Of a stretch of 64,000 nucleotides of DNA, positions 35,453-47,072 are shown piece by piece. Under the pieces are notes generated by a model, which saw only the letters and a list, made by a program, of their open reading frames with translations, did not search any database and was not told the DNA's origin. This DNA comes from Alligator mississippiensis (lineage: Eukaryota > Chordata > Crocodylia > Alligatoridae). Every line of letters starts with the position of its first letter. Within the stretch, counting starts at the first letter, position 1. The stretch covers positions 40,464,001 to 40,528,000 of the forward strand of contig NC_081826.1 of assembly GCF_030867095.1 (NCBI RefSeq), written 5' to 3'. The position numbers and the translations under genes were made by a program.

Positions 35453-35717
35453 TGTACAAACTAACTATAAAATTATTGAGAACATTTTTTTAAATCATCA
35501 TAAGTAATAGATGACCAAGGGGGCCTAGAAATGCAATATGGACTTAAAATTACCAGGTTGTGATTTAAAATATAGTCATAGTCATACACACCTAAAAAAA
35601 ATAATCAATGCCACCAGAAGGCAGTGATGTAGAATAAATGCTTCTTTCTTATTAGTGTTATTCAGCCCCAAACTCAAAGTTTTTTATAGAGGCAGGTAAT
35701 CACTACTATTGCCATTT

Positions 35718-35932
35718 AAGTTCCCCAACTTTTTCTTATTGCATATCCCATTCCAGATTTAGCAGCTGCCTACGTATCCTTACCAGGATACATTTTATAT
35801 TTTAACCACCTAAATGCCAATTATTGTTATAATGAAAATTAAATTTGTCATTACATAATTTCTCCCATGTACCCCCCAGAGATGTCTTGCATACCCGCCA
35901 GGGTTATATGTATGACAGTTTGGGAAACCCTG
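35718..35932. mobile_element. Degenerate hAT-type element
   Basis: The left end 'aagttccccaactttttcttattgcatatccc' and the right end 'gacagtttgggaaaccctgg' are inverted, hAT-like termini ('tggttccccaacctttt' type). The target duplication is not clear. Confidence 0.5.
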
Positions 35933-36199
35933 GTCAATGGGAACTATAGGCGCAAATCTCTTCCAAAATACTAATATTATTTAGTGAATGGTTTCAGGTA
36001 TCTGAAGATGGGAAATGATAGTAGAGGCCATTTTTGACAAAGTAGGCTAGGTTCCTTGCCAGGGTCATAGAGGGAGCTAATGACAAAAGTTGGAACTAGA
36101 AACCTGGTGTTCTTATTGCCATTCTCCTCGCAGGCCGCTGAAAACAGACATTAGCCTGCTGGGGGTGGGGGGAGTTTGCCATTAGTGCTGTGCTTGTCT

Positions 36200-36345
36200 G
36201 TTCTGTGCTAAAAAGATCCTCCTGGATCTGCAGCCGGGGGGAGCTAGAGGCTGGGGCGAGCACCTGCGTTGGCCCCAGCAGTATAAAAACCTGCCCTGGG
36301 TAGCAGCTTAGGGCCATGTGCCCTCAGGAGTTTCTGAGGGAGGAG
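36200..36345 (+). mobile_element. Repeat family C, second copy, left part
   Basis: It matches 30905-31045 through 'gggggagctagag..tgggg..agcacctg.gtt' and the TATA-like 'cagcagtataaaaa', up to 'ctcaggagtttctg...gagcctatggg'. The matching family C sequence resumes at 43327. The 7 kb between belongs to the Tx1-clade LINE. Confidence 0.6.
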
Positions 36346-37377
36346 CCTATGGGAGGAAGTTAGCCATGCCCCTTCCTGTCCCAGGCTGTTGCTTGGTCTC
36401 AGGAGCCTCTGGGGAGAGGGTGGCCAGGCCCTTTCCTGCCTCTGGCTGCTGCTACCTTGTTCTCGGAGCCTTTGGGGGTAAGCTGGTTGCACCGCTTCCT
36501 GCCTTGGGCTGCTGCTGCTGTGGCTGCCCCTGCCTCTGCTGCATGTCATTACCTCTCTCAGGGCAGAGACCAATGCACTGCAATGCATCCCAGCTTCTGC
36601 ACTCCTGTTCCAGCCTGCTGCCCAGCCCGCCACCAAGCCATGGTGGGGGACAGCCTGGGCAGGGAGCCTACACTGCCTGTGGGCCCCTCCCCCACCATCA
36701 CCATCAGAGCCTAAAGGTGACTTACCTGCCCCAGCTGCCTTGGCAGGCCAACCCCCACCTTCAGCCTTCATCTTCACTTTCACCTGAAGCACACCCTGAG
36801 TGGCTGAACTGGACAGCTGTTACCACCACTGTTGCTGCTACTGCTACCATCTGTTCTGCTGCTTCTCCCTCTCAGGAAAGGGGGAGATTCCCTGCTGCAC
36901 CTCTCTACACCACACCTGCACTGGATTACTCCCTACTTGACTGATTGATCCTGCACTCTCCCACAGCTTCCTCACTGCACCTGATCCTGTTTTGTTTTCC
37001 TGCCTATTGCTCTGCTGCTGAGTGCCTGGTGGCCCCCCATAGAGCCTCCCAAGCCCCTCCCTTGCCATCAGGGACCAAGGGCAGTGGGAAGGGCTCCTCT
37101 TCCAGCTCCTCCATGGCTGGGGTGGGAAGGGCAAGAGCCTCACCTCCAAGCCTAGACCACTGGCACATGAGGGGACCAGGTGCACTACACTAGCCAGCAC
37201 ACCCACTCAGCCTGTCCCAGGCTCTATCCCCAGCTCCAACAATGTGACCCTCTAGCGGGGAAACGGAAGCAGGCGGCTGTGGGGCAACCTGAAGCCATGA
37301 GGTTTGGACCCTCCACCACCAGCTCTTCCAGCTTGGGGGTTGAGGCCCCCTTTCTGGGACTTACCCACTGACACAGG

Positions 37378-38990
37378 GTGAATTGCCAACTGCCCAAGCA
37401 GGAGAACCTGTACTTTGAGACCTGGTTGCAGGACCTGGCTCAGATAGTTGCAGCAGACAAGATTGTGGCAGCCTCCCACTTTCATAGCAAGGGGGCCTCT
37501 TTCCTTGCCTCGAAGGCCGCCGCACAAAAGGCAGTGGAGAGGGGGCTTGTGGTGGAGGGTGAGTATATCTCCGTCGAGTCCCTAGAAGAGCTGGGGACCA
37601 GGGTGGTCTTCAGCTCTGTCCCTCCTTATATCCCTAATTGGGCCCTGCTCCCCCAGCTCCAAACCCTGGGGGAAGTTATCTCCTTGGTAGTGGCCCTCTC
37701 GCTGGGATGCCAAGACCCCGGCCTTTGCCACATGCTCTCTTTCCGTCAACAGGTTATGATCCAGCTGGCAGCAGGAATGCAGGTGGAGGCAGAGGGGTGC
37801 CTCATGATTCCTGTTTAGGGGGCCCTGGTGAGGGTTTTCTATACACTGGGGGACCTGCGATGCTTCCGGTACTGTGCCCTGATGCACTTGTGTCATGAGT
37901 GCCCCATGGGCCAGGAGAAGAGGGCATCTGCAGGTCCCACTGGCAAGAGGGGTGCCACTGGTACCCCTACCCTCTCAGGCCCCCCTGTGAGCTCAGGGGA
38001 CCCCACTCCCAAAACAAGTTTGGCAGGGTCCTGGGGAGGGCAGCAGCAGCAGCCAAGAGGAGAGAGGGAGTAGGGCCCCCCGTGCCCCTAGTCATGCCCC
38101 CGCTGTAGCTGTCCCACCCCCCCAGCCCTCACCTTCTCCTACTGGGGTAGTCCTCAGGTGGACAGGCTCCATGGCTGAGTGGGTGCAGGTCTCCTCCAGG
38201 TGCAAAGCCAAGAGGAAGGCCTGGGTGCAGTTGGAGCCCTCTGATGTGAAGGACTCCTTCCTCCCCCCGCTCCCAAGACCACCACACAAGGGGAAGAAGC
38301 AGCCCAGCTCCTAGGGGCCTCCCTGGCTCTGCCTGACACTGCACCCCCTGGAAAGATTAAACAGGTTATCCCAGTGGAGGAGGCTTTGGGGCTGCTGGAC
38401 AGTCCTGAACAGGAGCCCATGGAGGAAACCCCTCACTTCACTGGCCTGGGTCTACCCCATGAGACCACAGGCACTGAGGCTGAGGCTGACCCAAAAGAAG
38501 GTCTGACAGCAAAGCCCTCCCCCTCTGACGATCTTGGGGAGACAGGGCTCTGGGGCTCACCCCAGTGAGCCCTGAGAAGGGAGGTCCCCTTTCCCAGGAC
38601 CCCGAGGCAGACACCAAAGCCACCCGAGTGCCTGACAGGTCTCTTTCCTGACCCTCCCAGAAAAACCTCACTTCCAGGCTGCCCCATGGTCCCACACCAG
38701 AGGGGATTGGGGTGGGGTCCCCTGATCAACAGGCTGATCTTGTTGGAGACCCTGCGCAGACCCCACCCTGGGGCTCCAGCTCTACCCTACCATTTTACGA
38801 ATGAGCCCCACCCCCACATTTACCCCCACCCCTGTCCCAAGGGGCTGCAGAGCTCTCCCAAGCCCAACCAGAGTCTGGGGTCTTGGTGGACTGGGGGGTT
38901 CAAACAGTGCCTAAAGAGCCTGCTGAACCCCAGGACCAGGAGGAAGATGCCTGAGAACCAGTGGGCTCCATGGATCCTGTGGACCTCTCA
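37378..38990 (+). pseudogene. Tx1-type LINE ORF1 with degenerate zinc knuckle
   Basis: ORF1 of Tx1-clade LINEs is an RNA-binding protein with a CCHC knuckle. Here an open frame at 37378-37818 reads 'QDLAQIVAADKIVAASHFHSK', 'FLASKAAAQKAVERGLVVEG', 'EELGTRVVFSSVPPYIPN' and 'LQTLGEVISLVVALSLGCQDPGLCHMLSFRQQV', the conserved body of the Tx1 82-kDa-type protein. After a stop at 37816 the knuckle region follows at about 37862-37905: 'CFRYCALMHLCHEC', in which the second Cys of C-x2-C-x4-H-x4-C is replaced by Tyr. Acidic, Pro-rich sequence continues to about 38990 in changing frames. A CR1 fragment lies just downstream. Confidence 0.7.
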
Positions 38991-39089
38991 GTCCTGGCAG
39001 TCCCCAGAGGTGAGCTACTTACATTTCTTAACTGTAAGTACACCCGGCAGTTTGCCAGCAAGGTTCAGCTTGCCTTGGACCCTAGCACC

Positions 39090-39360
39090 CCCGGGATAAC
39101 AAGGAATAATGGCCACAAGTTGTTGGAGAGTAGGTTTAGATTAGACATCCGTAGGAACTACTTCACAGTTAGGGCAGCTAGGATCTGGAACCAACTTCCA
39201 AGGGAAGTGGTGCTGGCTCCTACCCTGGGGGTCTTTAAGAAGAGGCTTGATGCTTACCTGGATGGGGTCATTTGAGCCCAGTTTTCCTCCTGCCCAGTCA
39301 GGGGTCGGACTTGAAGATCTACAAGGTCCCTTCTGACCCTACTTCTATGATTCTATGATT
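39090..39360 (+). mobile_element. CR1 3' end inserted in the Tx1 LINE
   Basis: It carries the last codons of CR1 ORF2 ('NNGHKLLESRFRLDIRRNYFTVRAARIWNQLPREVVLAPTLG...' region, ending at 39272) and a CR1 tail 'ttctatgattctatgatt' (39343-39360). It is strongly 5' truncated and resembles the end of CR1 copy 2. It interrupts the Tx1 element between its ORFs, so it is younger than the Tx1 insertion. Confidence 0.85.
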
Positions 39361-39543
39361 GGGGAGGGCACTGGCAGGGGAAGGCAAGAGCCTAAAAGCT
39401 ACAATGCTTGGGTCTATAGGCGGGCCCGCAGTTTCATAGATGCCCCCTATATGTATGGGAGGGTGCTGAGTGAGCCAGCGAACCCTACACCAGGTGTTGA
39501 GATGCACGAGGCCCCTGCTGAAATGTCCACTTCTCCCCTCCAG

Positions 39544-42500
39544 CCATGGGGTTATTTAAGATCATGACCCTCAATGCCTACGGCTGCAGGAATAATCTCT
39601 GGAGATGACGGGTGCTCTCCTTCCTTCAGGAGGGACGGTATCCTGTGGTATTCTCACAGGAGACCCTGATGACTCTGGCTAACAAACCTACTTGGTGTCT
39701 GGACCAAGGGTCTTTTTTAGTCATCTCTCAGCCACCTCTTGCTGGGTGGCCATCCTGTTCTTCTCAGGCCTGCAGCTGGATGTTCTCCCGGATGTTGAGG
39801 TGGTGCCGGGTTGCCTACTGCACCCCTGGGTCCAAGTGCAGGGGCTGGTCCTGAACCTTCTGAACATGCACGCCCCTGCAAAGGACCCCAAGTTGGCTGA
39901 TTTTTTCTGCCAGGTAGCCACTTACATCGGCACCCTCAACAATCATGAGTGCCTGGTCCTTGGCAGGGACTTTAACATCACCCTAGACATGCGACACCGG
40001 TCAGGCAGGGAGTGGAACCAGACCACCACGGGCGTCCCTGGTGGACATCTGGTGTGCCTGTCACCTTGCCAGCCCCCCTGCCTTCACCTATGTGAGGGTG
40101 GGAGAGAAGTGGGAATGTCTGCTGGAGCATGTCAGCTTCAGGGAGGCCTTCTGGGAGTTCTGGCTGGCCTGGTTGGAGCAACAGGCAGCTTTCCCCTCAA
40201 CTTGGATATGGTGGGATGTGGGGAAGGTACTCATCTGGCTTTTTTGGTGCAGCTACACTTGGGGGGCACACCTGGCAGAGAGAGGTAGTCTGGGAGCAGC
40301 TTGAGTGGGAAGTGCTGGAGCTGGAAAGGCACCTGGCAGCTGACCCAACCAACCCATCCCTCTGCAGAGAGTGTCGGAAGAGGGGGGAAGAGCTTTGTGC
40401 TCTGGACGACCACCGTGCCTGTGGTGCATTTGTCCACTTGCATGTCCAGCTCCTTCGGGAGATGGACCATGGATCCCACTTCTTATATGCCCTGGAGAGG
40501 AGGTAGGGGCCAAGAAGTACATCACCTGCCTTCTGACAGATGATGGCACCTCCCTCACAGATCTAGGTGAGATGCACGGACCTTCTACAAAGAGCTCTTC
40601 CCCCTGGATCTGACTGACACTGAAGCCTATTAGACCCTGTGAAAGGGACTCCCACAGGTCAGCGCAGGTGACCAGGACTGGCTGGAGGCTCCTCTCGCTC
40701 TGGCCAAGTTTTCAGTTGCCCTCCGCCTGATGCCTGGCAATAAGGGATCAGGCATTGACGGGCTCACCACAGAGTTCTACTGGGCATTCTGGGACCTCCT
40801 CAGCCTGGACTTTGCTGTTGTCTGGGTCAAATCTGAGGGAAGTGGGGAATTCCCCCTGTCATACAGGAGGGCCGTGATGCCCCTCCTGCCAAAGAAGGGA
40901 GATCTCCACGACCTGAGGCACTGGTGTCCCGTGTCCCTCCTCTGCATGGACTACAAGGTGGCAGCAAAGGCCATCTCACTGCACCTGTGGTCTGTGCTGA
41001 TGGACGTGACTCATCCTGACCAGACATACATGGTGCCCGGATGTCCCACCTTCAACAACCTGTAGCTGGTTCAGGACCTCCTGGAGCTAGCATGCTGGGA
41101 TGGCCTGTCTTTCACCCTCCTATCCATGGACCAGTAGAAGGCGTTTGACGGAGTAGATCATGGGTACATCACAGGCATGCTGTGGGCCTTTGGCTTTGGT
41201 CCCCGCTTCATACATCTCTGCAAAGTGTTTGGTCAAGCTCAACTGGACCCTGATGGAGCCTATCCCATTCAGGAAAGGGGTGCATTAAGGCTGCCCACTG
41301 TCAGGCCAGCTATATGCCTTGGCCCTGAAGCCCTTCCCCATCCTCCTATGGAGGTGAGTCATGGGGTTGATGCTCCAGGAGCTGGCGATGTGGCTTTTCC
41401 TGTCAGTACTTCTCCAGTATGCTGACAACATAGTCCTTTTGGTCCAGGACTCAGGCAACTTGGCACAGGTGGAGGCCTGCCAGGTGATGTACTCGGCAGC
41501 CTCCTCTGTCCGGGTCAACTGGGCCTTTGGCCTGGTGGTGGGTGACAGGTGGCAGGTGGGCTCACTCCCACCCATGCTCCATGGGATCCACTGAAGCATG
41601 GGCTTGCTGCTCTACTTGGGGGTCTACCTGTCCCCCACAAGTCCCTCCCTGATGGAGAACTGGCACCAGCTGAAGGCAAGGGTGGTGGAGCAGCTCTGGG
41701 CATGGGCAGGGCTCCTGAGGTGTCTCTCCCTGCATGGAAGAGTGCTAGTGCTGAACCAGCTGGTCCTGTTCATGCTTTAGCACTGCTTACACACCTTGCC
41801 TGTGCTCCCTGAGGTCCTGGCAGGGCACCAGAGATGGGCTCTGGAGTTTTTCTAGCCATGATGGCACTGGGTTGCTGCAGAGGTCCTGGGTCTTCCCCTG
41901 CAGGAGGGCAGCCAGGGCCTGGTTTGCCTGCATGGCCAGGTCCTGATGTTCCACCTTCAGGCCCTGTAGTAACTGCTATACGGTGTCAGTAGCCACGTGG
42001 CATGGGGTCACCTCCTGGGGCTCTGATATGACTGGCAGCTCCTTGGCCTGCATGGTTTCTCCCTGCAGGACCTGTGAGGGTGCCAGAGTTCTACCAGGAT
42101 CTCCTCTGGGCCTGGAGGCTGGTCTTTGCCCCCAGGTCCCCTGCAACTTTCACCCAGGGTGCCTACCTGCTCATCAAGTCCCTCCTCTGGAACCCCCAGC
42201 TGGAGGTGCAGACAGCAGAGGCACCCCAGTTGCAGCAGAGGTTGATCCTGGCTGGTGTCAGAGACCTCCTGGACTTTGATAGGCAGGAGTGGGTGGCACA
42301 GTATGACACGTGACCTGCCAGCTGATCTACAAGGTGAAATCTGACCTACCTCCTGATGCCCTTGCCCTTGTTGACCAGGTCCTGCATGGTGGCAGTCCTC
42401 CCCTTCCCCACTCCCCGTGTCTTCCAGCCCACTGGAGTTTGTCATGGGGCTGGCACCTCACCTGGCCTTGCAGCACTCCCTGCTACACCACCTGATATGG

Positions 42501-43115
42501 CTGGAGGACACCAATCTGGTCCACTTTTCCATCATCCATTGCTGCCACCTCTACACACTTGTGTGTCACACAATCCATCATGTCACCATCATGTCCCGCC
42601 CAGACATCAATTGGCAGGACCTGCTTGGCGAGGGTGTAGCTGGAGCATCCCAGTGGCTGAGTCTGTACTCCATCCTCATCCTGCGAGCCACTGGGGACCT
42701 CACCTGGCAGCTCCTACATGGAGCTGTCACCACAGGCTTGTATGTGGTGAGCTTCACAGATACCCTACCCCTTCTGCAGGCAGAGGGAGACCCTGGTGCA
42801 CATGACCCTTGAGTGCACCAGGCTGCAGCTCCTCAACTTCAAGAACCTCCTCCTGAGGTTCTGGTTGAATTTCACCCTCCACCTTCCTGTTTTTGGTCTC
42901 TCCATCTGTGGCCCCACCAAGTCCCAGGACCTCCTGGTCAACCTCTTCCTCTCCCTGGCCAAGTGGGTCCTGTACTTGACCAGGAAGGAGGCTCTGACTG
43001 GGAAGGTGCCCAGAGACTGTGAAGCTGCTTTCCTCTTACTTGTCCATGCATGTTTCTGGGCAGAGCACCGGTGGGTGGTGTCCACTGGCTTCTTGGATAC
43101 CTTTGAGGACCGGTA
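39544..43115 (+). pseudogene. Tx1-type LINE ORF2: endonuclease and reverse transcriptase, broken
   Basis: It starts at ATG 39544, where 'MGLFKIMTLNAYGCRNN' opens the APE endonuclease. 'SQET' near 39655, 'ECLVLGRDFNITLDMRHRSG' near 39950-40005 and other endonuclease blocks follow. The reverse transcriptase is readable from 40730: 'PGNKGSGIDGLTTEFYWAFW', 'SYRRAVMPLLPKKGDLHDLRHW', 'PVSLLCMDYKVAAKAI', then 'KAFDGVDHG' near 41140. The catalytic box is 'QYADNIVLLV' near 41418, so the second Asp of YADD is Asn. The C-terminal region runs to 'GFLDTFEDR' at 43114. Stops (for example near 39607, 41064 and 41136) and several frame changes inactivate it. Similarity to the Tx1 149-kDa-type protein is by recall. 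Confidence 0.75.
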
Positions 43116-43326
43116 GGTGCATTCCAGGGGCTCTGCTCTAAGTCCCCCTCCGGGGAACTTATTTTCACATTTTGACCCTTTGACACCCACATCATTCTTA
43201 CCCTGTTTTTGCTTTTGTTGTCCCAAGAAATTAGTTATATCTTTCAACCTTTGGCCCACAAAGGGGTGATTAGTTAGCTGGATTGGCATTAAGGCCCACG
43301 TTAATATGGAAGATACAAATTGCCTG

Positions 43327-43811
43327 GGCAATTGGTATATGGGGAAACTAACTCCTTGTGCCAGCTGGGCTGCTGAAGCAGACCTAACCTAGAGTTCCCT
43401 TACACCCTCTACCCCCTGCAGCAGTCTCACAGTTGGAGCTGTTGCCTGGCTATGACTTGCTGCCACCTGTGACAGCATGCAGCCCCAAGGTTGTGTGCCT
43501 GCCAGACCCAGACGGGGACCGCATGGCCACCTGGGCTGTGGCATGGGAACTGCAGCAGAGGTGTCTGCAACTCTGGGGCAGCTGCCTGTGGGCCGTGGCT
43601 GCACAGTTGGCCTTTGTGCGGCACTGCTGTCATGTGTGCGTCCACCCTACTATCTGGGCAGCTATTGCCTAAAATAAGTTCCCAGTGTGGTGGCCTGCTT
43701 TGAACTGTCAAAGCATATCCTCCTGGCCCCAAATGGCCAGGAGGACAGTCACTTCATTTGCTCACCAGCTGGGTCCTGGGTGCTAGCCCTGAGCAGGTTC
43801 CTCTGCCTGGA
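43327..43811 (+). mobile_element. Repeat family C, second copy, middle part
   Basis: It aligns with 31046-31455. 'caattggta', 'ccttgtgccagctggg', 'gttggcctttgtgcggc' and 'gcctgctttgaactgtcaaagcat' are shared. It is broken at 43812 by CR1 copy 3 and resumes at 46910. Confidence 0.75.
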
Positions 43812-46800
43812 TCATAGATTCATAGATTCATAGATGTTAGGCTTGGAAGGGACCTCAATAGATCATCGAGTCTGACCCCCTGCATAAGCAGGAAAGAGTG
43901 CTGGGTCTAGATGACCCCAGCTAGATGCTCATCTAACCTCCTCTTGAAGACCCCCAGGGTAGGGGAGAGCATCACCTCCCTTGGGAGCCCGTTCCAGACC
44001 CTGGCCACTCGAACTGTGAAGAAGTTCTTCCTAATGTCCAATCTAAATCTGCTCTCTGCTAGCTTGTGGCCATTATTTCTTGTAACCCCCGGGGGTGCCT
44101 TGGTGAATAAATACTCACCAATTCCCTTCTGTGCCCCCGTGATGAACTTATAGGCGGCCACAAGGTCGCCTCTCAACCTTCTCTTGCGGAGGCTGAAAAG
44201 ATCCAGTTTCTCTAGTCTCTCCTCGTAGGGCTTGGTCTGTAGGCCCTTAACCATATGAGTGGCCCTTCTCTGGACCCTCTCCAGGTTATCCGCATCCCTC
44301 TTGAATTGCGACGCCCAGAATTGCACGCAGTACTCCAACTGCGGTCTGATCAGCACCCGATAGAGAGGAAGTATCACCTCCCTGGACCTATTCGTCATGC
44401 ATCTGCTGATGCACGATAAAGTGCCATTGGCTTTTTTGATGGCTTCGTCACACTGCCGACTCATGTTCATCTTGGAGTCCACTAGGACTCCAAGATCCCT
44501 TTCCACTTCCATGCCACCCAGCAGGTCATTCCCTAGGCTGTAGGTGTGCTGGACATTTTTCCTCCCTAGGTGCAGCACTTTGCATTTCTCCTTGTTGAAC
44601 TGCATTCTGTTGTTTTCTGCCCACTTGTCCGACCTGTCCAGATCTGCTTGCAGCTGTACCCTGCCCTCTGGTGTGTCCACATCTCCCCATAGCTTTGTGT
44701 CATCTGCAAACTTGGACAGAGTACATTTGACTCCCTCGTCCAAGTCACTGATGAAGACATTAAAGAGTATCAGTCCAAGGACCGAACCCTGCGGGACCCC
44801 ACTGCCCACACCCTTCCAGGTCGAAACCGATCCATCCACCACGACTCTCTGGGTGCGACCCTCCAGCCAATTCGCCACCCACCGGACTGTGTAGTCATCC
44901 AAGTCACAGCCTCTTAACTTGTTCACCAGTATGGGGTGGGATACCGTATCGAAGGCCTTCCTGAAGTCTAAGTATACGACATCCACCCCTCCTCCTGTGT
45001 CCAGGCGTTTCGTAACCTGGTCATAAAAAGAAACTAGATTAGTCAGGCATGATCTGCCTGCCACAAACCCATGCTGATTTCCCCTCAGCATAATTTGTCC
45101 TGCCGGGCTCTCACAAATGTGAGCCTTGATAATTTTTTCAAAGACTTTGCCAAGGATGGAGGTGAGACTGACTGGCCTATAGTTGCCCGGGTCCTCCTTC
45201 CTCCCCTTTTTGAAAATGGGGACTACATTGGCCCTTTTCCAGTCCTCTGGGACTTGGCCCGTGCGCCATGAGCGTTCAAATATTCCCGCCAGTGGCTCTG
45301 CAATGATGTCGGCCAGTGCCTTCAGCACCCTCGGATGGAGCTCATCCGGGCCTGCCGACTTAAAGGCATCCAGTTCTTCCAAGTGACTCTGCACCATCTC
45401 AGGGTCTACACATGGAAGTCTGGCGCCTTGCTGCTGCCTCTCTACAACCCCAGTGAGAGACTTGTCGTGCCCCTCACTTAGGAACACTGAGGCAAAGAAC
45501 TCGTTGAGGAGTTCAGCCTTGTCCCCCCTATCTGTCACCAATTGTTTCTGCCCATTTAGCAGGGGTCCTATTCCTCCCTGGGCCTTCCTTTTACTCCGTA
45601 TGTATCTAAAAAACAATTTCTTGTTGTCTTTTACTTGGGTTGCCATCCTCAGCTCCATGGTAGCTTTGGCCTGTCTAACTGTTTCCCTACAAGCACGAGC
45701 AGAGGAGGTATATTCTTTTTTGGTGATCTCTCCCTGTTTCCACTTTTTTATGTGCTGCCCTTTTGGCCCTTAGGCTGCCCTGGATTTCTCTGGTCAGCCA
45801 GGGAAGCCTCCTGGCCCCTTTCCCTCTTTTGCCTCGCTCAGGGATCGTCTTGCTTTGTGCCCAAAGGATCGTTTCCTTAAGGCACAGCCACCCTTCTTGG
45901 GCTTCCATCTCTTCAAATCTCCTACTCTGCAGTGCGTCCTTGACTAATTGCCTGAGTTCATTGAAATCAGCTTTCCTAAAGTCTAGCACTTTCACCCTAC
46001 TAGTTACCTTACCCACTCGACGTCTCATGGTGAATTCTATTATTAGGTGATCACTGTCCCCCAGATGGCTACCAATCTGGAGGTCCGCTACCATGTCATC
46101 ACCCATTGCCAATACCAGATCCAGTATGGCATTCCCCCTAGTGGGACCGTGTACCTCCTGTGTCAGGTGGAGGTCCTGTACACAGGTTAGAAACCTGCGT
46201 GAGTGGTGGGACTTTGCTGTCTGTGACTCCCAGCAGCTGTCCGGGTAGTTTAGGTCCCCCATGACTACCGCCTCTTTAGCTTTTATGGTCTCCGAGAGTT
46301 GCCTCAGGAGCCCCGAATCTCTTTCTTCCCCTTGATGTGGGGGTCTGTAGCAGACCCCTACCACCAAATCCCTTTCTCCTTGCCCCCCATGTAGCCTAAC
46401 CCACAATCATTCTACTACCTCAACCTTGGATTCCGTCTTGATGAGGGTTGATGTATAATGCTCACTGACATAGAGCGCAACCCCCCCCCCCTTCTTCCCC
46501 GACCTGTCCTTTCTGTACAATCTATAGCCCTCAATATGTACCGCCCAGTCATGGGATGAATCCCACCAGGTTTCCGTTAGCCCCACTAAGTCATAGGTGT
46601 TTAGTGCAAGCAGGAGCGCTAGTTCATCCTGCTTGTTTCCCATGCTCCTAGCATTGGTATATAGGCACTTGAGCCCTGCGACTGGTGCCTTTGCTGCCCC
46701 CCCACTCCAAGTCCCAAGGTGCCCTTTGATTCTTACCTTCTCATTTCTTACCTGTGCCGTAGTGCCGGCCTCCCCATGGCTTTCAGGTTCCCAATGCTCT

Positions 46801-46909
46801 CTTTCTTCAGGCTGGGCTGTCCTTGTGGGTGCCACATGGTTTGGTGGTCCACAGCTTCCCCTGCCCTCATCTTCCCCTCCCCCTGACGAGCCTAGTTTAA
46901 AGCCTGCCG
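43812..46909 (-). mobile_element. CR1 LINE, best-preserved copy (copy 3)
   Basis: On the minus strand it runs from the very end of ORF1 ('gctttaaactag' at about 46892-46906) through ORF2 to a tail of 'tctatgaatctatgaatctatgat' (43812-43835). It is inserted in repeat family C; 'ggat' flanks it on both sides, which may be a short target duplication. Only about two lesions are seen in 2.9 kb of ORF2, so this is the youngest LINE in the window. Confidence 0.92.
43907..46835 (-). pseudogene. CR1 ORF2 of copy 3: nearly intact endonuclease and RT
   Basis: The frame opens at 46835 and carries the endonuclease: 'CLYTNARSMGNKQDELALLL', 'GLTETWWDSSHDW', then after a single stop near 46406 'VVMGDLNYPDSCWE' and 'LGDSDHLIIEF'. 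A frame change between about 45690 and 45660 leads into a 583-codon open frame with the reverse transcriptase: '[19 protein letters not shown]', 'QHGFVAGRSCLTNLV', '[15 protein letters not shown]', '[10 protein letters not shown]' and 'KFADDTKLWG' with both catalytic Asp. The C-terminus 'GVFKRRLDEHLAGVI' ends at 43907. It would nick DNA and reverse-transcribe its own RNA. With only two lesions it is close to its source copy. Confidence 0.92.
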
Positions 46910-47072
46910 GATCCTGCCACTTGCCTCACCAGCAGGAATCCTGGTGTTTCCTATTTAAAAACTGCAAAATCTCTGATAAAAAAATCCCAAATTCACTCTT
47001 TAAAATAATGCAAAATCCATGTTTTTCCACAATTAAAACAAAAGACCACTATATATATAAAGAGAGAGAGAT
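46910..47072 (+). mobile_element. Repeat family C, second copy, right end
   Basis: It aligns with 31458-31620: 'ggatcctgccact.gcct', 'agcaggaat.ctggtgtt.ccta', then the A-rich 'aaaatctctgat.aaaaaa' and 'aaaacaaaagaccactata' end, followed by a GA-rich tract. It completes the copy begun at 36200. Confidence 0.75.

Larger units (their letters stand above)
36346..43326 (+). mobile_element. Tx1-clade LINE, about 7 kb, decayed
   Basis: It has a 5' region with three tandem units of about 65-75 bases ('ccttcctgcc.ctggctgctgct..t.tc.ggagcct.tggg', 36330-36530), ORF1, ORF2 and a 3' region ending near 43326. It sits between the two halves of repeat family C, which are contiguous in the copy at 30765-31620. 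A CR1 3' end (39090-39360) is inserted between the ORFs. Both ORFs resemble the two proteins of the Xenopus Tx1 transposon, homologues of which occur in turtles and crocodilians. Many stops and frame changes make it inactive. Confidence 0.75.
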
